From Erpobdella octoculata (Eukaryota; Annelida; Clitellata; Hirudinida; Erpobdellidae): 64,000 bases of DNA. Below the pieces are notes generated by a model. It searched no databases, was not told where the DNA came from, and saw only the letters and a program-made list of their open reading frames with translations. The stretch lies in the NCBI GenBank assembly GCA_963978895.1, contig OZ022241.1:10222356-10286355 (forward strand). The letters run 5' to 3'. The position numbers and the translations under genes were made by a program. This document shows positions 1 to 35,280 of the stretch, in pieces. The stretch's first letter is position 1. Every line of letters begins with the position of its first letter.

Positions 1-402
1 CTTCTCCACTTTCCCGTTTTCGTAGCGTTCCCGGTCGTTTTCCAGCTCCCGGTCGCTTTCCCGCTCAGAAGTTCTGTTATCGATTTTCTCTCTTGCTCGC
101 GTTTCCTTCCAAGCTTGCTCTCCCGATTCCAGTCGCTTTCCGCGTTCCCGGTCGCTTTCCGCGTTCCCGGTCGCTTTCCCGTTCCCGGTCGCTTTCCCGT
201 TCCCGGTCGCTTTCCCGTTCCCGGTCGCTTTCCCGTTCTCGGTCGCTTTCCCGTTCCCGGTCGCTTTCCCGTTTCCGGTCGCTTTCCCGTTCCCGCTCAC
301 GCTTGCTCTCCCGTTCCCGGTCATGCTTGCTCTCCCATTCCCGGTCACGGTAGCTCTCCCGTTCCCGTTTCCGCTCATTTTCTCTTTTACATTCTTTCAT
401 AA
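1..402. repeat. Minisatellite of family B Helitron-like element (cut by window edge)
   Basis: Pyrimidine-rich 18 bp unit (gttcccggtcgctttccc) in about nine near-perfect copies at 120-300, then degenerate copies to 370. The same units occur inside elements at 490-745, 21420-21610, 33735-33915 and 35281-35491. The Arg/Ser/Glu-rich reading frames here are only translations of the repeat. Confidence 0.75.
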
Positions 403-489
403 CTTCTGTTAGCCTATAAAACGCAAAATAGATTTGCTAAGACTATATATATATATATATATATGAATGTTTGTGGGTTAGTTTGTCTA

Positions 490-746
490 TTATAGAAACG
501 GGAAAGCACCCGGAACGGACAGCGAGCGGGAACAGAAAAGCAAGCGTGAGCGGGAATGGGAGAGCAAACGTGAGCGGGAACGGGGCAGCGACCGGGACGG
601 GAAAACGACCGGCAGTGGGAAAACGACCGAAAACGGAAAAGCTAACAGGAGTGGGAAAGCAGGTGGGAAAGGAAACGGGAGAGAAAGAGACAAACATTAG
701 AAAAACCTCAAAAAACCTGGGCAACGCCGGGTATCTCCGCTAGTAC
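490..746. mobile_element. Family B Helitron-like copy, terminus at right
   Basis: Purine-rich minisatellite (gggaacggga type) ends at right with gcaacgccgggtatctccgc and CTAGT at 740-744. The hairpin-like GC stem just before CTAG and the T after it fit a Helitron 3' end. No transposase is present. Confidence 0.5.
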
Positions 747-828
747 ATACATAAACACACACACAGACACACATACATGCACATACACATACATACATAC
801 ACACATACATACGCACATACATATATAT

Positions 829-990
829 ATATAGTTCCCGCTCGCTCACCCGCTCCGCTCCGCTCATTTTGTGACGGATTTCAAAAATTTTTTTTTATTT
901 TTGATTTTCATTGACTCTCAAGGTTGTGTGAAAATTTCATTACGATCGGATGAATGGTGTAGCAATGCATAAAGGTCATTAACATACATA
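829..990. repeat. Dispersed repeat C, copy 1
   Basis: Starts gttcccgctcgctcacccgc after a TA run and ends gtgtagcaatgcataaag before CATA repeats. Near-identical copies at 35503-35640 and 36088-36225 have the same AT-microsatellite left flank and (CATA)n right flank. The shape is like the tail of a non-autonomous element; class unknown. Confidence 0.65.
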
Positions 991-1011
991 AATACATATA
1001 TACAAACATTC

Positions 1012-1014
<3 letters not shown>

Positions 1015-1062
<48 letters not shown>
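1015..1062. repeat. (TA)n microsatellite
   Basis: Perfect TA run next to ITPR exon 54. Confidence 0.9.
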
Positions 1063-1066
<4 letters not shown>

Positions 1067-1090
1067 AAGTATATAAATGAAAAGATGTAC

Positions 1091-24259
<23,169 letters not shown>

Positions 24260-25446
24260 CGCATACTTGTGTTTAACAAAAAATAATTATATGTTGGCCA
24301 CAAATTTAAGTTTTAAAAAGCGTGTCACTAAATCCAGAACTGCGAGTGTCGTTGAAACTGTTTCAGGCCTTGGTTTGGCGCTTTTAATAGAGCTGGGGTG
24401 GCTTGATAGTAAGCTTTAAAGTTTTATATTTATCAAAAAATTTATAATCTTGTTGACAAAACGCTACAACTGGTCCCGCGAGAGCTGTTTCGATCATTCT
24501 GAATCCTGTTGCAGAACACGATTTCATGTGCTTGCAAAATGCAATTTCAGTTCCCACGAGGTCCTCTATCAACAGCTGATTCACGCCATGCAATCTTCTG
24601 CGAGTCTCTATACGACTGTAATGGCGCGACGCTTTAACTCACGGTCTCTATATATTCATTCATATAACACAAGTTCTGTCACTCTTATCTGAGAAAAAAT
24701 AATTTATATAACTATGTTTTGCGTAAAAACCACTGCATCGAGTTAACGAATGATTAGGTATATCCACTCAATTTGAGATAGATATTGGCAGAAAGATTCA
24801 AAGGGCAAATTCGAAAAATCCCATTTAATCCCTAACCATTTCTTTTAATATTTCTATTGATTTTTGAACAATCCTGGGTTTAGGAAATCATTAAAATCTC
24901 CTTGGAAATGCGTGCTTAAAAAATCAGTCTTATGGAACATCATCCATTCTGCTCCATTGAGTTGCCCACCAACCGTACACAAGTCGCTTCTTTCTGCTAA
25001 ACATAAGATTGCCATTTCGCGTTTCTGTTTCTTCAAAATAACTTATAAGCCAGGGACGTCAATTGAGAGACATGGAGCCATTGCCCTCCTGATTTTTAAG
25101 TGGACTTTTGAATTTACGAAAAAGTTCTACATAATTTCATTCTGATTGATTGATGGTTAATATAATTAACTTTAAGTGAAGAAGCATTCGTAATACAGCA
25201 CCACACCATGAACTCTTCAAGATTATAACAAAAGAGAAACGAAAGTTTATTTTTAAAAAGCAGACAAAATAAGAAAAAACATCAACACTGATAATAGTCA
25301 AATCCTTCTGAATAATAAACAAACAAAAGAATGCAGTTTAAAAAGAATAAAAAATGTATTAACCAAGCAATATATTCAAGAAGAATTTGAATAGAATTTC
25401 AGACTCACATGCACACATTATTGATCACAATTCAAAAACATCACAG
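24260..25446. other. Intergenic: ITPR-like 5' flank and SPRTN 3' flank
   Basis: No recognised gene. A minus-strand open frame (24384-24630, with IEDLVGTEIAFCKHMKSCSA) has no match I know. A solo end of the hAT family at 36262 (CAGGGACGTCAATT) lies at 25051-25064. A possible SPRTN poly(A) hexamer (TTTATT on plus) is at 25246-25251. Confidence 0.4.
25051..25140. mobile_element. Truncated end of the CAGGGACGTCA hAT family
   Basis: CAGGGACGTCAATT matches the left TIR at 36262, followed by related internal words (ctgatttttaagtgga). No right end or TSD is visible. Confidence 0.5.
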
Positions 25447-28400
25447 TTAGCTCAAACACGCATCTAAGTGCTGATTTATAAGATTTGACTCTACTTGTTT
25501 TCCACAAACTGGGCACTCAACTTTAGTTGCAACGGTTGAATCAGTTTGCGTGTTATTTCTTAATGGAGTGACAGAACTTTCTACTGAATTCTGGTCGCTT
25601 TGTCCGTTCCTGTTATCTTCTGCATATTGATTATGAAGAGAAACATTTAGAGTGGCATCGGGATCCGTAGTAGAATTGAGCAGCGCAGAAGTGTCTGAAT
25701 CTTCAAGCGGTTTAAACTTCTTGTAAACTATCGAAAATTCTTTGACGTCATCGACAAGATCTTCAGCGTCATAAAGCCTCTTTTGTGAAGACTTCTCAGG
25801 CAAATTTGTTGATGTTGATTGAGGCATTTTAGGTTTGGTAATAGAAGCTGATCGGGCTTTACTACGAGGGGCTTTTTTCTCGTGCTTAGGTGACTTCTCC
25901 GGAGAGTCCTCTAGCCTTGTATAGAACCTGTCGTGTCTTGCATTGCTGACTGAGATAAAGCCAGGAAGCCAGACTGTTTCTCCAACCTTAAGGTTAGGAT
26001 TCCTCAAACATTTCTGAACATCAGAAGATTTTGAAATGACAATAGGTGATCGAAAAGACTTGGGAAACACTTTAGATTGACTTGCAATTGATGCTGTGTT
26101 GTTCTCATTATTCCTTGTTGGAGTGATTTCCACCTGATCCAAATCATTTATTTTAAAACACACAGAGGAATCATTTCCACCTACAAAACTATCATCTTCT
26201 ACTTTCCTTCTCTTGGCTTCAGAATTATCAGTTTCATCAAAGACGGCATCAGCTTCTCTTTTAATGTTAGGCTTCTCTAATTTAATAACTTTTTGTGACT
26301 GATCTATGACTGAACTACCAGCATTGTAATTATTCCCAGAGACTGGTACAACCTTGACACTTCCAAAAAACACATTTTCAGTTTTTGTCTGCGCCAGTTT
26401 TGCCAGTCGTTCGGCATTGATTCTCTTCAACGAGTCTGACATAAACTCAGAAGTTTGTAAGCTACTTGATGATTGCTCTAATTTGTGACCAGTTCCTACA
26501 AACGATTTCTCAGTTTTGACAGAATGTTCTCCTTTTGTCTTATCGTTTAATGTAAATATGTTGCCAGAGTTTCTTGTGATGGCTGTAACATCATTCAAAG
26601 GCTCGTATAAACCATTCATATCTTTCACAGGAGATGTTGAATCTGAAATTAATTTTACAATTTCAATAGTGATATTACAATCATTCGACCGAGTGAATTA
26701 TACATCCAAATTTAATATTACAATTAAAACAAGCATGGAACTAAGCAACAAATAATAACTTTTTAGCATTGGTTCTTTATTTTTCTTCTTGCCATATTCT
26801 TCAGGTTCTTTGACCTTGGTAAACGTTCCACCACAGGTCAACTGGTGTTCGGCCCACCACGTATCATTAGACGAAGGGGCTCGATTCATTGATCTCTTCA
26901 CATAGCCAAAGAAAGGGTTTCGGGACTGACAAGGCCCATTGCAACGCCACCAATGCTGCTGATAAAGTGAAACCTCATCATGAAAACTGTGGTAGACCTT
27001 GTAAAAAATATAGAGAAAATTATAATAAATAAATACAAAAATGGTATTCGCAAACACGTGCAAATAATTTACCGTAATTTTGAGACCAGTTTCTTTATTC
27101 AATCTGTTCATATGGCTAAGAAATTCCGGACCATGACCATCTCTATCCTTTTAAAAGTACATTAACACAAAGTGCAGGTGAAATTATTTGTTTCATTTGA
27201 CAATATCAGTCTTACACTTATGCTTATATTATTGCAGTCAATAAACTAGTAAGTACCAATTTAGTCATTAGATGATTTATTCACTGAAATAATTATTAAA
27301 CTACTAACCCGATTGTTGTCAGTCAGAAACAAGTAGGCATGTATCATCTCATGCTGCAAAAGATTTTTTAAACAAGTTAATAAGCTAGCTAAATTAAATT
27401 TCTATTGATAATTTTTTATAAAAGTCTACTTGTAAGTAGATTATTTCAAAGACTAGGAAATAACATCTTTTTCTGTGACTAACTTTAATAGTGATATTAT
27501 ATAGAATAAAACTTATAAGATACAGTAAAATCTGATCTATAAGACCAGCTATTACATCTTTTTGATATTAGAATACAATTTCATTCGTTTAATTTTAGTA
27601 TTTTAATACCCACATTAATGTTTTTAATTACAATAATTTTAGGCCAAAGTTGTTATAAATAAATTAAATTTTAGGTTAAAGTTGTTATAAATAAATTAAA
27701 TTTATAAACACAATTAAATAAAAGTATAAATCAAATTTGCAAGCTCTAGCGACCTGGGGGCCGAGCATTCCCTCAGTCCTATTTTATTTTCAGACATGTG
27801 TACAGTTTCAAGGAGAGGCAAACAGTACTTTGAACTACAGAAATACAATTTATACAAACCAGTAAAGTTTCCAGCAAATCTTTCCTAGGACGTAATTTAA
27901 GAAGCGGTTCACTCAGCTTTATGCGGCACATCCCACTTCTTTTTCCATGATATTCACACACTCCAGCACATCTTTAAACAGAATATTTATTTAATTGTTT
28001 TAAGAAGCTTACGTAATGTTGTATTTCCACATCAATTGTCTACAATTCTAATGCAATAAAGAAATTTAATAAATATTTAAGATTTACCTATTTATAACAT
28101 AAAAACTCACAAAGTCATGCGTTTGCTCCACGAAACTTCAACACTTGCTAGTTTACCCCAAAAAAACTTTTTGTCAAACTCAACAAAGAGGCTCCTAGCG
28201 TCGGGCGTTGGATCAAGAAGTTCCCAACTGCTGTCCGAGAGACTACTTTTCTGATTTTTCTGCGGATTGTTCTTTACATTTTCACAAAATATGACCTCGT
28301 CTTTGTCGTTGTTTCCATTTTCAAAATTTTCCTGAAGTTTTAGCGCCAACCGATAGTCCGCATCTAAATCAGAACTATTTTGAGAAGACAAATTTATGGA

Positions 28401-28493
28401 TCGGTCGACCACTTCTACTTCTGATAATTCGGCTTCAAACTGTTTTTGAAGCTTCAAAGCCAAAGCGTAATCTTCATCAATTGCCGTAGCCAT
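25447..28493 (-). CDS. SPRTN: SprT-like metalloprotease Spartan (DNA-protein crosslink repair)
   Basis: Spartan is a DNA-dependent zinc protease that degrades proteins crosslinked to DNA at replication forks. Exons: 28111-28493, 27860-27971, 27309-27353, 27073-27147, 26760-26997, 25447-26642 (stop TAA), all phase-consistent, about 690 codons. The SprT domain starts SLFVEFDKKFFWGKLASVEV, then CAGVCEYHGKRSGMC and LRPRKDLLETLL. The catalytic motif HEMIHA is in exon 3 and the third zinc ligand GHGPEF in exon 4. A zinc-ribbon-like part has WWRCNGPCQ and LTCGGTF. The long last exon has a likely SHP box for p97/VCP (FVGTGHKL) and a C-terminal UBZ4 ubiquitin-binding finger (CPVCGKQV...HLDAC). No clear PIP box was seen. 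The start MATAIDEDYALALKLQ is typical for the family; an upstream in-frame ATG at 28514 is possible. It lies head-to-tail upstream of the ITPR-like gene. Confidence 0.95.
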
Positions 28494-28737
28494 TATGTTG
28501 TAAGTAATAAACAAAACCTATAATAAACAATCAAGTCAGATGCATTAACTAGCGCGCCTTACTTTCTTTTTACCGGTATATGTATTTTTTCGGAAAGTGA
28601 AAAATAAAAACTTTTATATCTTTGATAATAGATAAAATCATTAACGTTACTGGGCAACTATTATAGGTAGCCCTACCTTGTATTATGCAATCTCTCTATT
28701 TAAAGAAGTACGTATATATATATATTTATATTCAAAA

Positions 28738-28941
<204 letters not shown>

Positions 28942-28989
28942 TGCATTGCCCTGTCCATATATATATATGGCCCTGCATAGATATATATA

Positions 28990-29236
28990 TCTATGTGGCC
29001 CTGTCTTTGATAATTTTATGTTATCATCAGATATAAAGAATAGACAAACAAGACATACAGGTATCTTTCATTTACCTTACTGCAGATTGAAAATATTATC
29101 TACAAGTGTTTACCTCATTGGACCAAAATTATGGAACATTTTACCAGAAGACATCAGATGTGTATCTTCAGTTCACATTTTTAAAATTCTTGTCAAGAAA
29201 TTTATTTATGAACATAATTTACAATCGTTTCTTTAA
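28990..29236 (+). pseudogene. Non-LTR retrotransposon ORF2 C-terminal fragment
   Basis: Frame with GPKLWNILPEDIRCVSS and FKILVKKFIYEHNLQSFL matches the typical tail of Jockey/CR1/L2-type reverse transcriptases (GP-hWN-LP-h). There is no RT core here; it is a 5'-truncated copy. Confidence 0.75.
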
Positions 29237-29239
29237 AAA

Positions 29240-30300
29240 ACTGAGCATTGTGTTTATATTTGATTTTTGTGTGTGTGATTTTTGTTTCTTTTTGTAAAGG
29301 GTGGCTACACTACATTTCATTTCATTATGCCGATATGTTGACAAATAAACAAATAAAAATATTTTTTTATAAATAGATTCGTGCAATTTTTTTACACCGA
29401 AAAATTCTGTAATTTATTAACTACAACTTTTAAATAGTTCCCTTTTATTCCCTAAAATTTAGCTGTCTGGTTTATGGGTCATGAGCACTGATCTCTATAA
29501 TATAACTGGATTGCGCTTAGACCTGTCTGGGTGTCGCCGCCACTGATCTCTATAATATATATAGATCAGTGGTCATGAGGAATAACGGAGGCAGACACCG
29601 TAAAAAAATCTAAAGTCTGCATGGCCCCCAAAAAATCTTATATTTTAATTTTTCATTTTGAAATAAAGATAAAAATTAATTATTAAATCGATATTTTAAA
29701 ATATTATAATATCACAAACAAGTAAATATTAATAGCAGTTAGGGGTGTAATTTGGAGGCAGGGGTATTTCCGTCCTAAAGATTTTCCTTTGAGAATTATT
29801 TTTTACAAAATAGGTACGTTTTTTGAAAAAAAATTTGTAGAAGCACCTACGACCCCCCCCCAGGTTATCAGCTATGTTAATACTTAAAACTATTTTAGAA
29901 AAAGTGAAAAATAGTCCATTTTAAGCTTTCATTCGTTTTTTTCCGTTTCCTTCCCCGCTTGCTTTCCCACTCCCGCTCGCTCTCCCGTTCCCTGAAAGAT
30001 ATTAAAATTAAGCTTTTTTTATTGAATCCTGTATTATCATCCAATATAAAGCTATGCTAAAAGTTTGAGCTTAATAGCTAGTCAAAAAGCTGGTTAAATT
30101 CTACTTGCATGATTTGCGTACAGAGAAAGACACACACACACCCACAAACAAAGATTGTAACCCATAGTTGCAACCTAAATAAGTTTTTAAAAATCGGTTA
30201 TTTTTACGGAATAAATCTAGTTATTTTAAAAAATGCAACTTTACATATAAGATATCATATTACCACCGATAAAGTTTAACCGATAAAAATAATAGAAAAA
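29240..30300. other. Repeat-derived intergenic sequence
   Basis: No gene seen. Contains a family B minisatellite scrap (29935-29997, ttccttccccgcttgctttc), a palindromic ATATATAT patch at 29550, and C-rich text (cctacgaccccccccc) with ggttatcagc at 29870, as in the 38-42 kb elements. Confidence 0.5.
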
Positions 30301-30327
30301 CGCATATATATATATATATATATATAT

Positions 30328-30962
30328 AAGACTCTACTAGGAATCGAACCCACGTGTCTACGACAACACCGCCTCGCCTAAATGCAAGCGCTCTTACCAA
30401 CTGAGCCACCGACCATCCCCAAAAAAGGATGGATAGAAGTCTCAGTGTTTCGGAGCTACTTAACATTAGACTACGACTATGATAGGTTCAGAACTCCTTA
30501 CTTCGGCTCGACAGCTTATTCTGCTGCCAGATAGATAATTTATGAAGTGAAACATTGCGTTGAAATGTTTCAAGAGCCTACAAATAGGATGACTAACTGT
30601 CACCACAAGAAACGCAAATATTTATAAGACTCTACTAGGAATCGAACCCACGTGTCTACGGCAACACCGCCTCGCCTAAATGCAAGCGCTCTTACCAACT
30701 GAGCCACCGACCATCCCCAAAAAAAGGATGGCTGGAAGTCTCAGTCTTTCGGAGCTACTTAACATTAGACTACGACTATGATAGGTTCAGAACTCCTTAC
30801 TTCGGCTCGACAGCTTATTCTGCTGCCAGATAGATAATTTATGAAGTGAAACATTGCGTTGAAATGTTTCAAGAGCCTACAAATAGGATGACTAACTGTC
30901 ACCACAAGAAACGCAAATATTTATAAGACTCTACTAGGAATCGAACCCACGTGTCTACGGCA
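30328..30962 (-). repeat. tRNA-derived SINE in tandem, ~299 bp period
   Basis: On the minus strand, TGGCTCAGTTGG (A box) and GGTTCGATTCC (B box) mark a tRNA-like Pol III head. Units start at about 30328, 30626 and 30925 (about 2.1 copies; the third is cut by a TA run at 30963). The copies differ by only a few bases. The tRNA-like part lacks a convincing anticodon stem, so it is not a functional tRNA. Confidence 0.75.
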
Positions 30963-30978
30963 AATATATATATATATA

Positions 30979-32732
30979 CTAGCAGTGCCCGTAGCGGCTT
31001 CGCTCGCATGAAATTAGAGAGTTTGAACAGTGCATCCATAGTAGAGATCATTTTTTAGGTCTCGGCTCGGCCCGTCGACAAATTAGCCCAGCCCGTTTTA
31101 AAAACCCAAACTCCTGGCCCGGCACAGCCCGTCTGAATTAGGCCCGGCCCATTTTTACAGGCCTAGAAGTTCTATATACTTGATGAAAAACTTCGGCCCG
31201 TCCCACCTTGACCTCAGGTTTGGCCCGGCCAAACTGAAGACCCTAAAATCACTAAAATATCTATATACTTAGTGAAAAGCCTCGGCCCGTCCCACTTTGA
31301 TTTAAGGTTTGGCCTGGCCCGTGTGAAGACTCTAAAATAACGGCTTGGCCCGGCCGATGATAAACTGGACTTAGCTACTTTTAACCGGCACAAAACTTCA
31401 AAATACTAATTTTTACATTTGTAGCACTTACAGTTTGTGAGTAGCAGTTATTTTAAAATCAAATAACCCTTATTTCCACCCCACATTTGAGGTCCTGGAA
31501 ACCAAATTTTCAAAAAATGCTAAAACACGTATTTCATTATTTTTGGAGTAGAAACTAAATACTAATTTTTACTTCTGTAACATTAACAGTTTTTGAGTAG
31601 CAGCTACTTTAAAAACCAAATAACCCAAAAAATGATGAAACACGTATATCTTTTTTTTTGAGTAGATACTAAGTATTAATTTTTACATCTGTGGCAATTA
31701 CAGTTGTTGAGTAGCAGTTACTTTAAAAACCAAATAACCCTATTTTCCACCCCACATTTGAAGTCCTGGAAAATTTTCAATAAATTGTGAAACCCGTATA
31801 TCATTATTTTTAGAGTAGAAACTAAATACTAATTTTTACTTTTGTAACATTAACAGTTTTTGAGTAGAAGCTACTTTAAAAACCAAATAACCCAATTTTC
31901 CAACCCACATTTGAGGTCCGGGAAACCAAATTTGTAAAAAAATGGTGAAGCACGTATATCTTTATTTTTAGAAAAGAAACTAAATAATAATTTTTACATC
32001 TGTGGTATTTACTGTTTTTGAGTAGCAGTTACTATAAAAGACAATTAGCCCTATTTTCCACCCCACATTTGAAGTCCTGGATACCAAATTTTCAAAAAAT
32101 GCTAAAACACGTGTTTCATTATTTTTGGAGTAGAAACTAAATACTAATTTTTACTCCTGTAGCATTAACAGTTTTTGAGTAGAAGCTACTTTAAAAACCA
32201 AATAACCCAATTTTCCAACCCACATTTGAGGTCCGGGAAACCGAATTTTCAAAAAATGGTGAAACACGTATCTTTTTATTTTTCAAAAAGAATCTATATA
32301 CCAAATTTCAAAATCTCATTTTTGGTTTTCGAGATATACATTGTTTTAGAAAAAAGTTTGTTTTCCAGTTTTTTCCCCTCAGGAGCAAAATTTTCAAAAA
32401 TCCTTTCTTAACGGATGTTTACGCTATAAAAGTAATATAAGTTCCAAATTTCACGTTCCTAGGATGAGGCGTTTGAGCTCGGCGTTGATTATCAGTCAGT
32501 CATCTGTCAGTCAGTCAGTCAGTCAGTCAGTCAGTCAGTCAGTCAGTCAGTCAGTCAGTCAGTCAGTCAGTCAGTCAGTCAGTCAGTCAGTCAGTCAGTC
32601 AGTCAGTCAGTCAGTCAGTCAGTCAGTCAGTCAGTCAGTCAGTCAGTCAGTCAGTCAGTCAGTCAGTCAGTCAGTCAGTCAGTCAGTCAGTCAGTCAGTC
32701 AGTCAGTCAGTCAGTCAGTCAGTCAGTCAGGA
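30979..32732 (-). mobile_element. Helitron-like family A, copy A2
   Basis: Inverted relative to A1: CTAG end at 30979 (actagcagtgcccgtagcgg) and GTCA-repeat end at 32732 (gtcaggacatgttct). The (GTCA)n tract is about 225 bp (32507-32732), against about 35 bp in A1. The internal 157 bp units and GGCCCGGCC segment match A1 closely. Confidence 0.6.
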
Positions 32733-32739
32733 CATGTTC

Positions 32740-32980
<241 letters not shown>

Positions 32981-32984
32981 TTAA

Positions 32985-33477
32985 AGCTGTGCCGGTATGT
33001 TTTTTTGCCGGTACCGATACCGGCATTTCTGGACCAAAATCCGGTAGTACCGGTACCGGTATAATGGTATAATGTTCAAAGCCTAAAAACTAACCCATAA
33101 AAACAAAGTTTTTATTATAAATCCTTTATATACGATCCTAGATTTTTAATTACTAATTCCTTTTACAGCCCAGAGCCAAATTCAAAAATTAAAAATCCGT
33201 TAAAATTTGGTGTTTTTTGAAAAACTTAATTATACAATATCCGATCAAACTGAAATTTTGATAGATTCAATTGTCTCGCAGCCCAAGTCGATGTGCCAAA
33301 TTTCAGCTCGATCGGATAACGGGAAGTGAGTTAATTTTGAGACTCAAAGTTTGTGACCGACAGGAAGAAAGACAGACAGACGGGAAGACAATCGAAAATA
33401 ATATAAAGGATTTAAAAATGGCTAAAACTCGAGTACGTTTTTTAAGTACTCGTACTTACGTACTGAAATAGAATTGC
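32985..33477. other. Repeat-like sequence rich in CCGGTA
   Basis: Dense CCGGTA palindromes (tgccggtaccgataccgg, gtagtaccggtaccggtata) at 32990-33065. Then cagctcgatcggataacggg and gacagacagacgggaaga, wording common to transposon tails. No gene. Confidence 0.4.
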
Positions 33478-33734
33478 TACAAGTTGCTTGAAGCCTTCAA
33501 ACGTTGTTACGTAAACAAAATTTGAAATTTATTACGCAATTACCTTCGATGGTCGTACATAGGAACTTTTGGCCTGGAAAGTTAAGAAGGGGAAAATGTT
33601 AGGGAGGTTTGGACTTCTTCTCCGATCCCACGGCTCAGGGGGCCAAAAAACCTTCCTTGCCAAAAGTGCCTATACATGATCATTGCATAAGTTTACTGCA
33701 TAACTTTTATTGTGTATCTTCATTTATTAAATAA

Positions 33735-33915
33735 CTAGCGGGGTTGCCCGGCGTTGCTCGGGGGTTTTTAGAGTTTTTTTATCGTTTTTCTCTAGCTCCC
33801 GTTTAATTCCCCGTTTCTCTCCCTCTCAAAGTCGCTTTCCCGTTCCCGCTTGCTCTCCCACTCCCGGTCGCTTTCCCGCTCCCGGTCACTTCCCGATTCC
33901 GGTCGCTTTCCCGTC
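33735..33915. mobile_element. Family B Helitron-like copy, terminus at left
   Basis: Begins ACTAGCGGGGTTGCCCGGCG, then ggggtttttagagttttttt and the pyrimidine minisatellite (cccggtcgctttcccg). Confidence 0.55.
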
Positions 33916-33955
33916 ACATCTATCTTTTAATAATCTATATATATAAAAGAACATG

Positions 33956-34906
33956 TCCTGACTGACAGATGACTGACTGATAATCAACGCCGAGCTCAAA
34001 CGCCTCATCCTAGGAACGTGAAATTTGGAACTTATATTACTTTTATAGCGTAAACATCCGCTAAGAAAGGATTTTTGAAAATTTTGCTCCTGAGGGGAAA
34101 AAACTGGAAAACAAACTTTTTTCTAAAAAATTTTTCTAAAAATTTGTTCTGAAATTTGGTATATAGATTCTTTTGGAAAAATAAAAAGATACGTGTTTCA
34201 CCATTTTTTGAAAATTCGGTTTTCTGGTTCCCGGACCTCAAATGTGGGTTGGAAAATTGGGTTATTTGGTTTTTAAAGTAGCTTCTACTCAAAAACTGTT
34301 AATGCTACAGGAGTAAAAATTAGTATTTAGTTTCTACTCCAAAAATAATGAAATACGTGTTTTAGCATTTTTTGAAAATTTGGCTTTCAGGACCTCAAAT
34401 GTGGGGTAGAAATAAGGGTTATTTGATTTCAAAATAACTGCTACTCACAAACTGTAAGTGCTACAAATGTAAAAATTAGTATTTTGAAGTTTTGTGCCGG
34501 TTAAAAGTAGCTAAGTCCAGTTTATCATCGGCCGGGCCAAGCCGTTATTTTAGAGTCTTCACACGGGCCAGGCCAAACCTTAAATCAAAGTGGGACGGAC
34601 CGAGGCTTTTCACTAAGTATATAGATATTTTAGTGATTTTAGGGTCTTCAATTTGGCCGGGCCAAACCTGAGGTCAAGGTGGGACGGGCCGAAGTTTTTC
34701 ATCAAGTATATAGAACTTCTAGGCCTGTAAAAATGGGCCGGGCCTAATTCAGACGGGCTGTGCCGGGCCAGGAGTTTGGCTTTTTAAAACGGACTGGGCT
34801 AATTTGTCGACGGGCCGAGCCGAGACCTAAAAAATGATCTCTACTATGGATGCACGGTTCAAACTCTCTAATTTCACGCGAGCGAAGCCGCTACGGGCAC
34901 TGCTAG
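33956..34906 (+). mobile_element. Helitron-like family A, copy A3 (short)
   Basis: Starts TCCTGACTGACAGATGACTG with almost no GTCA expansion and ends gccgctacgggcactgCTAG at 34903-34906. It has one to two internal 157 bp units against four or more in A1 and A2. Confidence 0.6.
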
Positions 34907-35280
34907 TTTGTTATAACGCTCTATCGGTCACATTTTGCAAGACTGGGAAGCAAGTCATGGACTTCTTAATATTAAGAAGTCCATTAGCAAGTAATGCCTG
35001 TTACGCAATTGTAAACAGTGCTTCGAAAACTTATACAATGATCATGTATAGGCACTTTTGGCCCGGAACGTTTTTTGGCTCCCTGGGCCGGAGGATCGGA
35101 GAAGGAGTCCAAACCTTCTTAATTTTTTCCCCTTCTTAACTTTCCAGGCCAAAAGTTCCTATGTACGATCATCGAAGGTAATTGCGTAATAAAATTCAAA
35201 TTTTGTTTACGTAACAACGTTTGAAGGCTTCAAGCAACTTTTAGCAAATCTATTTTACGTTTTATGGGCTAAAATAAGTT

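Larger units (their letters stand above)
33478..35247. mobile_element. Inverted-repeat element with nested Helitron-like insertions
   Basis: About 210 bp arms at 33478-33690 (aagttgcttgaagccttcaa ...) and 35035-35247 (... ttgaaggcttcaagcaactt) are inverted copies. Between them lie a family B copy (33735-33915), family A copy A3 (33956-34906) and a 28 bp perfect palindrome at 34957-34984. It resembles a long-TIR/foldback element that later took two insertions. No transposase was seen. Confidence 0.55.

Noticed and set aside
77..400. Arg/Ser/Glu-rich open frames
   Set aside because: Both strands and several frames are open because the DNA is an 18 bp minisatellite; this is not a gene.
24384..24630. 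Minus-strand frame upstream of ITPR as a separate gene or 5' exon
   Set aside because: No recognised motif, no clear start or splice sites linking it to the ITPR start at 24259.
30328..30420. Functional tRNA gene on the minus strand
   Set aside because: A and B boxes are present but the anticodon arm does not fold and the unit recurs in tandem, so a SINE is more likely.
32507..32732. CRISPR-like array
   Set aside because: The GTCA tract is a tetranucleotide microsatellite without spacers; no array with unique spacers was seen anywhere in the window.
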